Part shown: positions 1 through 7,904 of the stretch, in pieces
Position numbering within the stretch: position 1 is the first letter of the stretch
Layout: each line of letters opens with the position of its first letter
Assembly (NCBI GenBank): GCA_017470115.1
Contig: JAFUEZ010000020.1
Location: 1-64,000 of the forward strand
Direction of reading: 5' to 3'
Origin: Bacilli bacterium
Lineage (GTDB): Bacteria; Bacillota_I; Bacilli_A; RFN20; CAG-826
Length of the DNA stretch: 64,000 bases
Translations under genes and position numbers: made by a program
Notes under the pieces: generated by a model
What the model saw: only the letters and a program-made list of their open reading frames with translations
The model's database searches: none
What the model was told of the DNA's origin: nothing

Positions 1-198
1 ACTGCATCAATGGTTAAGATGCTTGACATCGAAGATAATTTAGCACTTTTAGATTTAACAAAATTTAAAGATAGCGAATTCAAAAGAGCAAATACATATT
101 TAAAATGTTTCAAGTATATTAATGATAGATATAATTTCATCGAGAATAGCACGAAATATAGAAGAATGATGAAAAAGCTTGCAAAAGTCGAATATTAA
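1..198 (+). CDS. 3' end of an unrecognised gene (partial)
   Basis: The frame is already open at base 1 and runs to a TAA at 196-198. The gene therefore starts before the window and only the last 65 codons are seen. The visible tail is hydrophilic and Lys/Asn-rich with no membrane segment. I do not recognise a family. A U-tailed hairpin overlaps its end, so it is the last gene of its transcript. An internal ATG at 10 has no Shine-Dalgarno and is probably not the start. Confidence 0.6.
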   Translation, partial: TASMVKMLDIEDNLALLDLTKFKDSEFKRANTYLKCFKYINDRYNFIENSTKYRRMMKKLAKVEY

Positions 199-213
199 TT
201 CGGCTTTTTAATT
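182..213 (+). terminator. Rho-independent terminator
   Basis: A hairpin with arms AAGTCGAAT / AATTCGGCTT (one G-U pair) around a three-base loop is followed by a T-run. It spans the stop codon of the partial gene. Confidence 0.75.
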
Positions 214-314
214 TAAATCATATTCAAAAATTATTATTTTTTATGTGATAAATTACTATTCGTTTTCATATCAAACAATGATAAAATATTCATAATTAAT
301 TGTAGGTAAGAAAT

Positions 315-1187
315 ATGAAAGTAATGTGTACAAAATGTGGGAAAATAATTTCTTGTTACGATACAGATAAAACTGTGTTCTGCAATGAATGTGGAAATAA
401 CGTTTTCGTAGAAGAAGGTTTGAACTTATTAAATAGACAATATAAAACTTATATCGATAGGGCAAATAGATTTACGTATCAGTTATATGATTATGAAAAA
501 GCTATTGAAGAATATAAAAACGCTTTGAAGATTAAACCTAATGATTTCACCTGTGTTTTAGGTATTTTGTTATGTAATTTATCGATGCAAACACTTGATG
601 ATCTACGTTTTAATAAAGTAGAAGAGATATTAAATTCTTATGACATTGCTTTAAACAATGAAAATACGTTCATTTTCCTAAATTTAGTCGATGACATCAT
701 TAAACATATTCATATTTTCTATAATTCAATTAATTCCAAGTTCACAAAAAATGGGAAATTTATCAACGAGAATTATCTAAGAATGTATCGTGATGGATTA
801 AACGACGTCGTTGACGCTCTTGAATTTATTAAAAGCGTGTTCGAAATATGTGATGAAGGTGAACTCAAAGAATTTGTTGAGACAAATAATGTTCCTCAAA
901 AGGTAGATGAAGAGATAAAAATCGCTTGTGAAAAAAGAAAAGATGTTTATGAAGTTGTTGATGAACAATACGAACTCGACAATCTAAGTTTAGTTGAAAT
1001 TACTTCAGAGCAAAAAAGCATGGTAATGAAAGTTTATATTGCTTTAGGTGCTTCGCTATTAGTCTCAATTGGAATCATAATTGCAGCCGCTATAACAAAA
1101 ATTAATTACATATATTTTGGTTTACTTTTACCTGCTGGATTCTTATTTTGGCTCATTAGTAGTTACCGCAAAAAAAATGGTGTTTAG
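315..1187 (+). CDS. zinc-ribbon, TPR-like membrane protein
   Basis: This 290-residue protein opens with a zinc-ribbon pattern: Cys5/Cys8 and Cys23/Cys26. A helical segment at about 45-90 has the look of one TPR repeat (YDYEKAIEEYKNALKIKPND). The C-terminus has two hydrophobic helices, about 241-260 and 265-284, with a basic tail. It is probably anchored by its C-terminus, with the zinc ribbon and helical part in the cytoplasm. The start at 315 follows a weak Shine-Dalgarno (AGGTAAG). Such proteins are common in low-GC Firmicutes but have no firm function. It converges on rdgB, with one hairpin between them. Confidence 0.8.
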   Translation: MKVMCTKCGKIISCYDTDKTVFCNECGNNVFVEEGLNLLNRQYKTYIDRANRFTYQLYDYEKAIEEYKNALKIKPNDFTCVLGILLCNLSMQTLDDLRFNKVEEILNSYDIALNNENTFIFLNLVDDIIKHIHIFYNSINSKFTKNGKFINENYLRMYRDGLNDVVDALEFIKSVFEICDEGELKEFVETNNVPQKVDEEIKIACEKRKDVYEVVDEQYELDNLSLVEITSEQKSMVMKVYIALGASLLVSIGIIIAAAITKINYIYFGLLLPAGFLFWLISSYRKKNGV

Positions 1188-1189
1188 AG

Positions 1190-1218
1190 TAAAAAACCTG
1201 CCAATTCCGGCAGATTTT
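1190..1218. terminator. Shared terminator between convergent genes
   Basis: The hairpin CTGCC-aattcc-GGCAG has a T-rich tract on both sides. The tract is stronger on the minus strand (GGCAGGTTTTTT), where it ends rdgB. It should also stop the zinc-ribbon gene on the plus strand. Confidence 0.75.
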
Positions 1219-1219
1219 C

Positions 1220-1810
1220 TTAAATTTTGTTATTTTCGAAAAGATAATTTAATAATTTTTTAACGGCGTTATATCGATGTGATATGACGTTTTTTTCTTC
1301 AGGTTTTAAAGTGGCAACACTATGATTATAGCCTTCAGGAACAAACACAGGATCATAACCAAAACCATTTATGCCCTCGATTTTAGTATTGATTTTGCCT
1401 TCCATGATTCCTTCAAAATCTAATCTTTCACCCTCAAAGTTTAAATTTAATAAAACGATATGACATGTGAATCTAGCTTTTGAATTAGGGTGTTTTGAAA
1501 CAAGAATTTTATTCAACTTTTCTTGACCGCCATTTTCAACAGCAAATCTATGTGAATAAATGCCTGGGAAATGTTCTCCGAGCTCATCGATTTCAATGCC
1601 TGAGTCATCACTCATTACTGGTAAATTGGTAAATTTTGTTACTGCCTGAGCTTTTATGAATGCGTTTTCAGCATAAGTTTTTCCGTTTTCATCAGGATCA
1701 ACAGATATTCCAGCATCCTTTAAAGAAAGGAGTTCGACTTTTCCTTCAAGCATTGCGTTTAATTCTTCAACTTTGTGTTGGTTGTTAGTAGCGATAATAA
1801 TTTTTAACAT
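1220..1810 (-). CDS. rdgB: XTP/dITP diphosphatase (RdgB/HAM1 family)
   Basis: RdgB hydrolyses non-canonical purine nucleoside triphosphates (dITP, XTP) to monophosphates and so keeps deaminated purines out of DNA. The 196-residue length is typical. Family signatures are visible: the N-terminal IIIATNNQHKVEEL, the substrate and metal motif SDDSGIEIDEL, FGYDPVFVPEG, and the C-terminal SHRYNAVKKL. It is transcribed alone on the minus strand. There is no Shine-Dalgarno. A TATAAA box lies 8 nt before the ATG, so the transcript may be leaderless. Confidence 0.95.
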   Translation of the reverse strand: MLKIIIATNNQHKVEELNAMLEGKVELLSLKDAGISVDPDENGKTYAENAFIKAQAVTKFTNLPVMSDDSGIEIDELGEHFPGIYSHRFAVENGGQEKLNKILVSKHPNSKARFTCHIVLLNLNFEGERLDFEGIMEGKINTKIEGINGFGYDPVFVPEGYNHSVATLKPEEKNVISHRYNAVKKLLNYLFENNKI

Positions 1811-1925
1811 GTCTAAATTTTATACCTAAACGTTTCATCATATCTAGAGCAATTAGAAAAATTAATGAATATTGAATGCAAACAAGAAATGCATTAATAT
1901 TTTTATGCAAAACGGAGTTTACATT

Positions 1926-2552
1926 ATGAAGATTGAAGATTTTAGAAACGAGAATGAAACTATCTTATGGAAAGGCAAGCCTCATAAATCTGTATATATA
2001 AAAGAGCAAATATTTTCACCATTTTTCCTTTTCGCATTACTTTGGTTTTTTATTGATGCTGGAGTCATTATAACGATATTTGCTACTTCAGGTATGTCTT
2101 TAGAACTCTTTTTCATTATTCCGTTTTTTATTCTTCATTTAGCACCTGTTTGGATTTATTTAGCTAGTGTTTTTTCAGCATTTGCTAGATGGAAACATAC
2201 CGAATATATGGTTACTGATCAAGCAGTTTATTGTTTATCTGGTGTACTTACAACAAATTGCAAAAGAAAAACTTTCCAAGAAATAACAAATGTTTCAGTT
2301 CACCAAGGCATTTTTGATAAAAAGCATGATGTTGGTGATGTTTATATCATTACTGGTGTTACAACTAGCAGTAATGGAAAATTAACAAACGCAGGTTTTA
2401 ATATTGTTGATATTGAAGATTATATGAAAGTTTATAAATTAATTTCTGAAACAGGTAGAGATATCTACGCTGATACAATGTATCCAAATGATTTAAGGCC
2501 AAATAGTAATTCAGGATATAGAACCAAATACGATCCTGAAGATAAAAAATAA
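1926..2552 (+). CDS. PH-domain (YdbS-like) membrane protein
   Basis: The 208-residue protein has a hydrophobic region with about three membrane helices (residues about 25-95). A bacterial PH-like domain of the bPH2/YdbS type follows (HTEYMVTDQAVYCLSGVL, then TFQEITNVSVHQGIFDKKHDVGDVYI). The role is unknown; related proteins in Bacillus are linked to envelope stress and lantibiotic resistance. I chose the start at 1926 because CGGAG lies 8-12 bases upstream. An in-frame ATG at 1872 has no ribosome site. The gene ends at a bidirectional hairpin facing tRNA-Gly. Confidence 0.8.
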   Translation: MKIEDFRNENETILWKGKPHKSVYIKEQIFSPFFLFALLWFFIDAGVIITIFATSGMSLELFFIIPFFILHLAPVWIYLASVFSAFARWKHTEYMVTDQAVYCLSGVLTTNCKRKTFQEITNVSVHQGIFDKKHDVGDVYIITGVTTSSNGKLTNAGFNIVDIEDYMKVYKLISETGRDIYADTMYPNDLRPNSNSGYRTKYDPEDKK

Positions 2553-2577
2553 ACAGTTCACGAAGAACTGTTTTTTA
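2552..2577. terminator. Bidirectional terminator
   Basis: CAGTTC-acgaa-GAACTG is followed by six T on the plus strand. On the minus strand it is followed by TTTATTTTTT, just downstream of tRNA-Gly. It can serve both convergent transcripts. Confidence 0.85.
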
Positions 2578-2583
2578 ATCAAC

Positions 2584-2657
2584 TGGAGCAGGTGACGGGA
2601 ATCGAACCCGCGTAATCAGCTTGGAGGGCTGATGCTCTACCATTAAACTACACCTGC
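2584..2657 (-). tRNA. tRNA-Gly (anticodon TCC)
   Basis: The minus strand gives a complete cloverleaf. The acceptor GCAGGTG/CACCTGC is fully paired and the discriminator is T. The D-loop is normal, the anticodon loop is CCTCCAA on a TCAGC/GCTGA stem, and the T-arm GCGGG-TTCGATT-CCCGT carries the standard TTC. CCA is encoded. Nothing is unusual about it. Confidence 0.97.
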
Positions 2658-2751
2658 ATTCGGTTTTATTATTATATTTTATTTCAGTATTTGAAATCAA
2701 GTGTATTTTAATTTGATAAAAATAGTAAAAGTCTATATTATAAAAAGCGTT

Positions 2752-5112
2752 ATGAAAAAGAAGTGTATATTTTTAGTGAGCCTTTTTGCAATCAGCTTAT
2801 CATTATCAAGCTGTGGTACTTTTTTTAATGGCGGATCTAACAATAATAAAGACAAAGAACCTGATGTTGTTGTTCCAGTTACTTTAGAGAGCATTAGAGT
2901 CAAAACTCCACCAACCAAAACTACATATTTTGTTGGTGAAAGATTTGACAATACTGGTTTAGCTATTGAAGCGGTTTATAGTGATCAATCAACAAAAGAC
3001 ATTATTACCTATACAATCGATAAAAATGAACCTTTGAAGCTAGAAGATACAAAGGTCACTGTTTCTTATCATGAAAAAACTTGTGAAATCGCAATTACTG
3101 TTATTGAAAAAGAAAAAGACGATGAATTTGAAGAAGTAAAAAGTAGCGATATTGAAAGTATCGTTATTGAAGAAGATGGAATAGATTTACATTGGGGTGA
3201 AACTTATAAGATTAATTATAGTTATCTTCCTAGTGATGCTAGAAATCCTCAATTTAATTTAAGAAGTACAAACACTACACTTGCTACCGTTTCTAGTGAA
3301 GGGGTAGTTACTCCTACAGGAAAAGGTGAAGGCACTGTTGAAATTGTTATTTCTCATCAAAATATCAACGGAACAGTAATTAGTGAAAGAGTTACTTTTA
3401 ACATTATAAAAAGAATCGTAGTTACTGAACTTATTCCAAGTATTAAATCGGCAAAAATTGTCAAAGATGGTGGTAAAAAATCAATTAGTGTTGGTTATGT
3501 TCCTGAAGATGCAACAGAGACTGAACTAGTTTATACATTTGATGATCCAACAATTGCATCGATGAATGAAACAAATACTGAAATTGTTGGTCATAATCCA
3601 GGCAAAACAACCTTAACTATTTCTACACTTTTTGATAAAGATGATGCCGAAGCTACTGTCGCAATTGAAGTTCTTGAATCAGGATATGTTGCGCTTGCTG
3701 TTGATGAATCTCTTTCACCAACAAAATTTGGTGATTATCAAGACCTTGAGCAAGCGATTGGATACGACGTTTTATTAAGCAAAACTGATGGCGTTAAAAA
3801 AGCAAAAATCGCAGTATGTCCAATTGAATTTGATGATTATCCATTTTCAAGCAAAACATTAAGCGATCTTGAAATCGCATTTAATGGAACAGGTACAAAT
3901 CAAACTACTGGATATTGGGAATCTGTTGCTTCTTATTTTAAAACAGCAAGCCATGGTAAACTTGATTTAGAATTTGAAATTTTAGATGTTTATAAACCAA
4001 ATGAAACTTCATCTGAAGGTGTTGACGATAGCAATTATTACAACAAAATTCCTTCATATATGAGTGGTTGTTTAAGACAACATAAAGCAAATCATTCAGA
4101 TTTCAATTATGCTGATTATGATTACGATAGTAATGGTAATTTAGATTCGGTTTGGACAATTTATAGCTGTCCAGATTATAGCGAATTATCCTCATTAAGT
4201 TCGAATTATTGGGCATTTGTTACTTCAACAAATACGAAAATTACTGGCACAAATTACAACATCGTGAGATATGGCTGGGCAAGTTATGATTTTATGTATA
4301 AAGTTGGCTCATCTAGAGTTGATTCACATACATATATTCACGAAACTGGTCATCTTTTAGGCTTAAACGATTATTACAATTATGATGATAGTAGTAGTGC
4401 AAATGAACCAATTGGTTGTTTTGATATGCAATCATATAACGTTGGTGGCCATAATTCTTGGAGTAAAGTTGCATTAGGATGGGAAAATCCTGTAATTTAT
4501 GATGCATCAGTTGATACATACGCATCAGTTCATTTAGGAAAAGGAAATGATGGATCTTGCTTATTTATCACAAATAAGTATCAAGCAACAGCATTTGATG
4601 AATTTTTAGTGGTCGAACTTTATACTCCAGATGGGTTAAATAAACTTGATTCAACTTATGCATATAATGGAAGAGCTAAGATGCCTTCAACATTTGGAGC
4701 AAAAATTTATCACGTCGATAGTAGATTAATTTATGGATTCTCATCTACAATCGGAACTGAAACTCAAAAACAAAAATATATTGAATATCCACTTACAAGA
4801 TCTGGCTTCCCATATGGAGCAATGATTGGTGCATCAAATTCAAGTAATTATGATAGAAATTACACTCATGAATTATTTGATCAAATCGCTTTAATTTCAT
4901 CAAACAAGAATGGTGGAGCTTATATGAGACGTAAAACATATTCAAGTGCTGCTGATTTCTTCCAAACTGGTAATGTCTTTACAATGGAAGATTACAAAGT
5001 CAATTTCTACAACAATGAAGCAAAACTAAATAATGGTTCTTCACTTGACATAAAAATCAAATTTGAAAATGTTACAAATGAAGGAATCGATCTCCTCATT
5101 GAACCAATATAA
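2752..5112 (+). CDS. M6-like metalloprotease lipoprotein with Ig-like domains
   Basis: This 786-residue protein has a lipoprotein signal peptide with Cys21 (SLSLSSC). A group-3 bacterial Ig-like domain (PTKTTYFVGERFDNTGL) lies at about 45-110, and two group-2-like Ig domains lie at about 130-315. The C-terminal half is a zinc protease: HETGHLLGLND at 530-540 gives the HExxHxxGxxD pattern of M6 (immune-inhibitor-A-like) peptidases. It should be tethered outside the membrane and degrade host or dietary protein. The start at 2752 gives the signal peptide directly; an ATG at 2701 would add an unsuitable extension. No Shine-Dalgarno is seen. TATAAA lies 7 nt before the ATG, so this may be leaderless. 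Confidence 0.88.
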   Translation: MKKKCIFLVSLFAISLSLSSCGTFFNGGSNNNKDKEPDVVVPVTLESIRVKTPPTKTTYFVGERFDNTGLAIEAVYSDQSTKDIITYTIDKNEPLKLEDTKVTVSYHEKTCEIAITVIEKEKDDEFEEVKSSDIESIVIEEDGIDLHWGETYKINYSYLPSDARNPQFNLRSTNTTLATVSSEGVVTPTGKGEGTVEIVISHQNINGTVISERVTFNIIKRIVVTELIPSIKSAKIVKDGGKKSISVGYVPEDATETELVYTFDDPTIASMNETNTEIVGHNPGKTTLTISTLFDKDDAEATVAIEVLESGYVALAVDESLSPTKFGDYQDLEQAIGYDVLLSKTDGVKKAKIAVCPIEFDDYPFSSKTLSDLEIAFNGTGTNQTTGYWESVASYFKTASHGKLDLEFEILDVYKPNETSSEGVDDSNYYNKIPSYMSGCLRQHKANHSDFNYADYDYDSNGNLDSVWTIYSCPDYSELSSLSSNYWAFVTSTNTKITGTNYNIVRYGWASYDFMYKVGSSRVDSHTYIHETGHLLGLNDYYNYDDSSSANEPIGCFDMQSYNVGGHNSWSKVALGWENPVIYDASVDTYASVHLGKGNDGSCLFITNKYQATAFDEFLVVELYTPDGLNKLDSTYAYNGRAKMPSTFGAKIYHVDSRLIYGFSSTIGTETQKQKYIEYPLTRSGFPYGAMIGASNSSNYDRNYTHELFDQIALISSNKNGGAYMRRKTYSSAADFFQTGNVFTMEDYKVNFYNNEAKLNNGSSLDIKIKFENVTNEGIDLLIEPI

Positions 5113-5133
5113 CGACAAATTGTTGAATATATT

Positions 5134-5165
5134 AATGCTGAAAGTCAAAATTTCAGCATTTTTTA
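5134..5165 (+). terminator. Rho-independent terminator
   Basis: A perfect 10-bp hairpin, AATGCTGAAA / TTTCAGCATT, is followed by a T-run. It ends the metalloprotease transcript. Confidence 0.9.
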
Positions 5166-5223
5166 TAATTAATATTTACATAGTAAATTTTAATATATAA
5201 TGCACCTAAAAATTGAAATTTGA

Positions 5224-5267
5224 AATTCAATATTAAGATGATATTAAGAATTGAATTATTTTTTTTG
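5224..5267 (+). promoter_or_regulatory. AT-only inverted repeat with T-run in the leader of the next gene
   Basis: AATTCAAT (5224-5231) and ATTGAATT (5250-5257) are an exact inverted repeat, followed by a run of T (5259-5266). It lies 55 bases before the next start. It could be a weak attenuator, but such pairs are common by chance in AT-rich DNA. Confidence 0.3.
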
Positions 5268-5322
5268 AGTTATTTTTAATAAATTGTTTAATAATCTTGA
5301 TTTTTTGGTAGGAGGAAAATTC

Positions 5323-7830
5323 ATGAAAACTAAATTATTTAAAAAATTAGCCGTCCTTTCACTCATTGGATTAGGAATTGGCGGTTTAGCAAGTTGTGGT
5401 GGAACCGGTGAAAACGAAAAACCTATCGTCGAACCAGATAAAACTGGTACGGTTAAACTTCAATTTGATAATACTCAAGGTAACGTTACAGCTAGTGCTA
5501 CAGAAGGTAAGGTTGGCGAAGCAATTACTTTAACAGTTACACCTAATGAAGGTTATAGCGTTAAAGAAGTTAAGGCAAATAATGCTGTCTTAGCAGGTCC
5601 AAATTATGCTTTTGAATTAGTTGAAGGCGAAAACACAGTTGTCGTCACATTTACAAAGAACCCAACAATTACTTTAGCAGCAAGTGCAGAAGCTTTCAAA
5701 GCTCACTTAACTTACACATTAACAGCTACCGTTAATGATGCTCCAGTTCAAAACCCAGTAGTCAAATTTACTGATAATGCTTCTGGTGCAATCGAAGGAA
5801 GTGCTGAAGGTAATGTCTTTACATTTAAAGCTACAGCTGCTGGTACATACAAAATCCAAGCACAAGCTTATGAAAACGCAACTGCAACAACAGCATTTGC
5901 TTCAGCCACATTTGATCTTAATGTAGTTCAAGGTGTTGAAAAATATGCTTTAGCTCTTGATACAACAGGTGTCAAAGCTGCTTATAAACAAGGTGAAGCA
6001 TTTACAGCTGAAGGCTTAGGAATTAAAAAAGTCTTTACAGTTGATGGAACAAAGATTTCCGAAACTGAAATGGCACTTGCTGAAGTTACATTAAGCGTTG
6101 CAGAAGGAACAGTCTTTAAAGAAGTTGGCGATGTCGAAGTTACAGTTAGTGATATCGAAGAAGTTGCTGAAGCTGCTAAATTTACAGTTAGTGTTGCTGA
6201 AGATAAAGAATGGCAATTAATGCAAGCTCTCGAATCATTAAAATCTGGATATAAGAAATATCATGTTTCTAGTAGTGGTGTTTCATTAACTGATATTGTT
6301 TCAGATGAGTTAACAGTTACAACAACCGACTTAGAAGTTTACCACACTTATGAAAACGCTAAAACAAGTAGTGGCACTCCAGTTGTTTATGCAAACGATG
6401 TCACATTTGATGAAGAAGGTAAAGCAACAGCAAAATATACAGGTACATTAAGAGCTGGTTTAAATTATGCAGCCTATGCCGATGTACAAAGAGGTTTCTA
6501 TTCTGATGCTTTATGGAGTGATTTAACTGCTGAACAGCTTGCTACATTAACATTTGATGCTGAAACCGGCGTTGCTGCTGGACCAGTTTTCCAATCAACT
6601 ACAGCTGGTGCCGCAACTGCAGGATTCTCTGGATTAGCAATGAAACTTGCTGGCTTAGGAGATTATGTTGGCGATGGTTTTAGTTATTATAATTTATTCT
6701 TCCAAGCAACAGTTCAACTTAATGGTCCATATGTTGTTGTAGGTATCAATTATGGTTCAACTGCTGATAAAGTTACATCTAAAATAGGCCAAGCAGTTTA
6801 TGCACCTTTAGGAGAAGCAGATGAAGACTTAGCTACATTTAAAGCAGCTATTGCAGCCGAAGAAGATTTCACTATTACTTATCCTGAAGTTTTAACAAAT
6901 GCTATTAATGCTGTTGCTGCTAATAATGCTACGCTTGAATGTGATGGTGCTGATTACTCTGCACAATATAATGAAAAATATACTGTCTATACAGATCTTG
7001 AATCTGGTGCAAAAGAAGGTTACTTCGATATGCCTGCAGGAAAAGCAGATAAAGATAATAATGCATATAATGAATCAGCATATGCTTTCACACTTACAAG
7101 TGAAGAAGTTGAAGTTGAGAATCCTGAAGATCCAGAAAACCCATTGACTGAAACAAAATATACATTCGAGGTTGGTGACGATGAAGGAAGCTCTTTAGCT
7201 GATGACCCTTATGCAAGACTCGATTATTTGTTTGGCATTAACAATAGATTGGTAAGCAGTGTCGGCCTTAAAGCTGAATCATTCTGGACACCTATTCATT
7301 ATGGTGTTGATGATGAAACAGGTGAAATCGAATTCTCATATGGTCAATTTAATACTGGCTTCGGAAATGGTTTTGCTTACGTCAACTATGGTGCTAATTA
7401 TGGTGTTTGGGCTTCATGTAATGCTGTATTTGGTATGGTCAATGCAGGATTAAGCTATGCAAAATATGTCGCACCATTATCAATGGTTTTAAGCGGAACA
7501 GCTGATTCCGATGGAACTATCACATCATTAACATTAGAAGCAAACACAACATATAATGGAAATGCTGGATTCAATGTTGAAGTTGATTTCACTGAATTAG
7601 GTACAACAGCTGATACAGAACTTGAAAACTGTATTGCTGGTCTTGCTGATTATGTTGAACCTACACCAGACCCAGATCCAGATCCAACTCCAGATCCAGA
7701 TCCAGAAGGTGGCGAAGGCGGAGAAGGCGGCGAAAGCGGCGGCTCCGAAGGTGGTTCCGAAGGTGGTTCCGAAGGTGGAGCAAGCACTGACCCATTAAAA
7801 GGTTTATTAAGATTCTCTTATATTAAATAA
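5323..7830 (+). CDS. large surface lipoprotein with InlB-B-like domain, function unknown
   Basis: This 835-residue lipoprotein has its lipobox at Cys25 (GGLASCGG). Residues about 45-110 form an InlB-B-repeat-like domain (NVTASATEGKVGEAITLTV, ending in NTVVVTFT) that recurs in the next two genes. Ig-like segments follow, one of the Big_3 type (AYKQGEAFTAEGLGIKKVF). The main part, about 300-780, is not recognised. Near the C-terminus a DP-rich and then Gly/Glu/Ser-rich linker precedes a short tail, DPLKGLLRFSYIK. The start at 5323 follows a strong GGAGGAAAATTC. It is the first gene of a run with the next paralogue and the subtilase, probably co-transcribed. Confidence 0.8.
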   Translation: MKTKLFKKLAVLSLIGLGIGGLASCGGTGENEKPIVEPDKTGTVKLQFDNTQGNVTASATEGKVGEAITLTVTPNEGYSVKEVKANNAVLAGPNYAFELVEGENTVVVTFTKNPTITLAASAEAFKAHLTYTLTATVNDAPVQNPVVKFTDNASGAIEGSAEGNVFTFKATAAGTYKIQAQAYENATATTAFASATFDLNVVQGVEKYALALDTTGVKAAYKQGEAFTAEGLGIKKVFTVDGTKISETEMALAEVTLSVAEGTVFKEVGDVEVTVSDIEEVAEAAKFTVSVAEDKEWQLMQALESLKSGYKKYHVSSSGVSLTDIVSDELTVTTTDLEVYHTYENAKTSSGTPVVYANDVTFDEEGKATAKYTGTLRAGLNYAAYADVQRGFYSDALWSDLTAEQLATLTFDAETGVAAGPVFQSTTAGAATAGFSGLAMKLAGLGDYVGDGFSYYNLFFQATVQLNGPYVVVGINYGSTADKVTSKIGQAVYAPLGEADEDLATFKAAIAAEEDFTITYPEVLTNAINAVAANNATLECDGADYSAQYNEKYTVYTDLESGAKEGYFDMPAGKADKDNNAYNESAYAFTLTSEEVEVENPEDPENPLTETKYTFEVGDDEGSSLADDPYARLDYLFGINNRLVSSVGLKAESFWTPIHYGVDDETGEIEFSYGQFNTGFGNGFAYVNYGANYGVWASCNAVFGMVNAGLSYAKYVAPLSMVLSGTADSDGTITSLTLEANTTYNGNAGFNVEVDFTELGTTADTELENCIAGLADYVEPTPDPDPDPTPDPDPEGGEGGEGGESGGSEGGSEGGSEGGASTDPLKGLLRFSYIK
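7662..7791 (+). repeat. In-frame low-complexity tandem repeats (CCAGAT-type, then Gly/Glu/Ser)
   Basis: A run of CCAGAT-like hexamers encodes a Pro/Asp stretch. Near-repeats of GGTGGTTCCGAA encode GGSE units. The block is much richer in G+C than its surroundings, lies in frame in the lipoprotein, and is open to length change by slippage. Confidence 0.8.
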
Positions 7831-7852
7831 GATTATCACATACAAATTTTAC

Positions 7853-7881
7853 AAAGAGCCGTAAGTCGCTTACGGTTCTTT
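7853..7881 (+). terminator. Strong intergenic hairpin without a clean T-tract
   Basis: AAAGAGCCGTAAG-tcg-CTTACGGTTCTTT is a 13-bp stem in the 74-bp gap between two co-directed lipoprotein genes. It is followed by GCATGTTTA, not a T-run. It may be a partial terminator or an mRNA-stabilising or processing hairpin inside the operon. Confidence 0.55.
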
Positions 7882-7904
7882 GCATGTTTAAGAGGAGGAA
7901 AATT

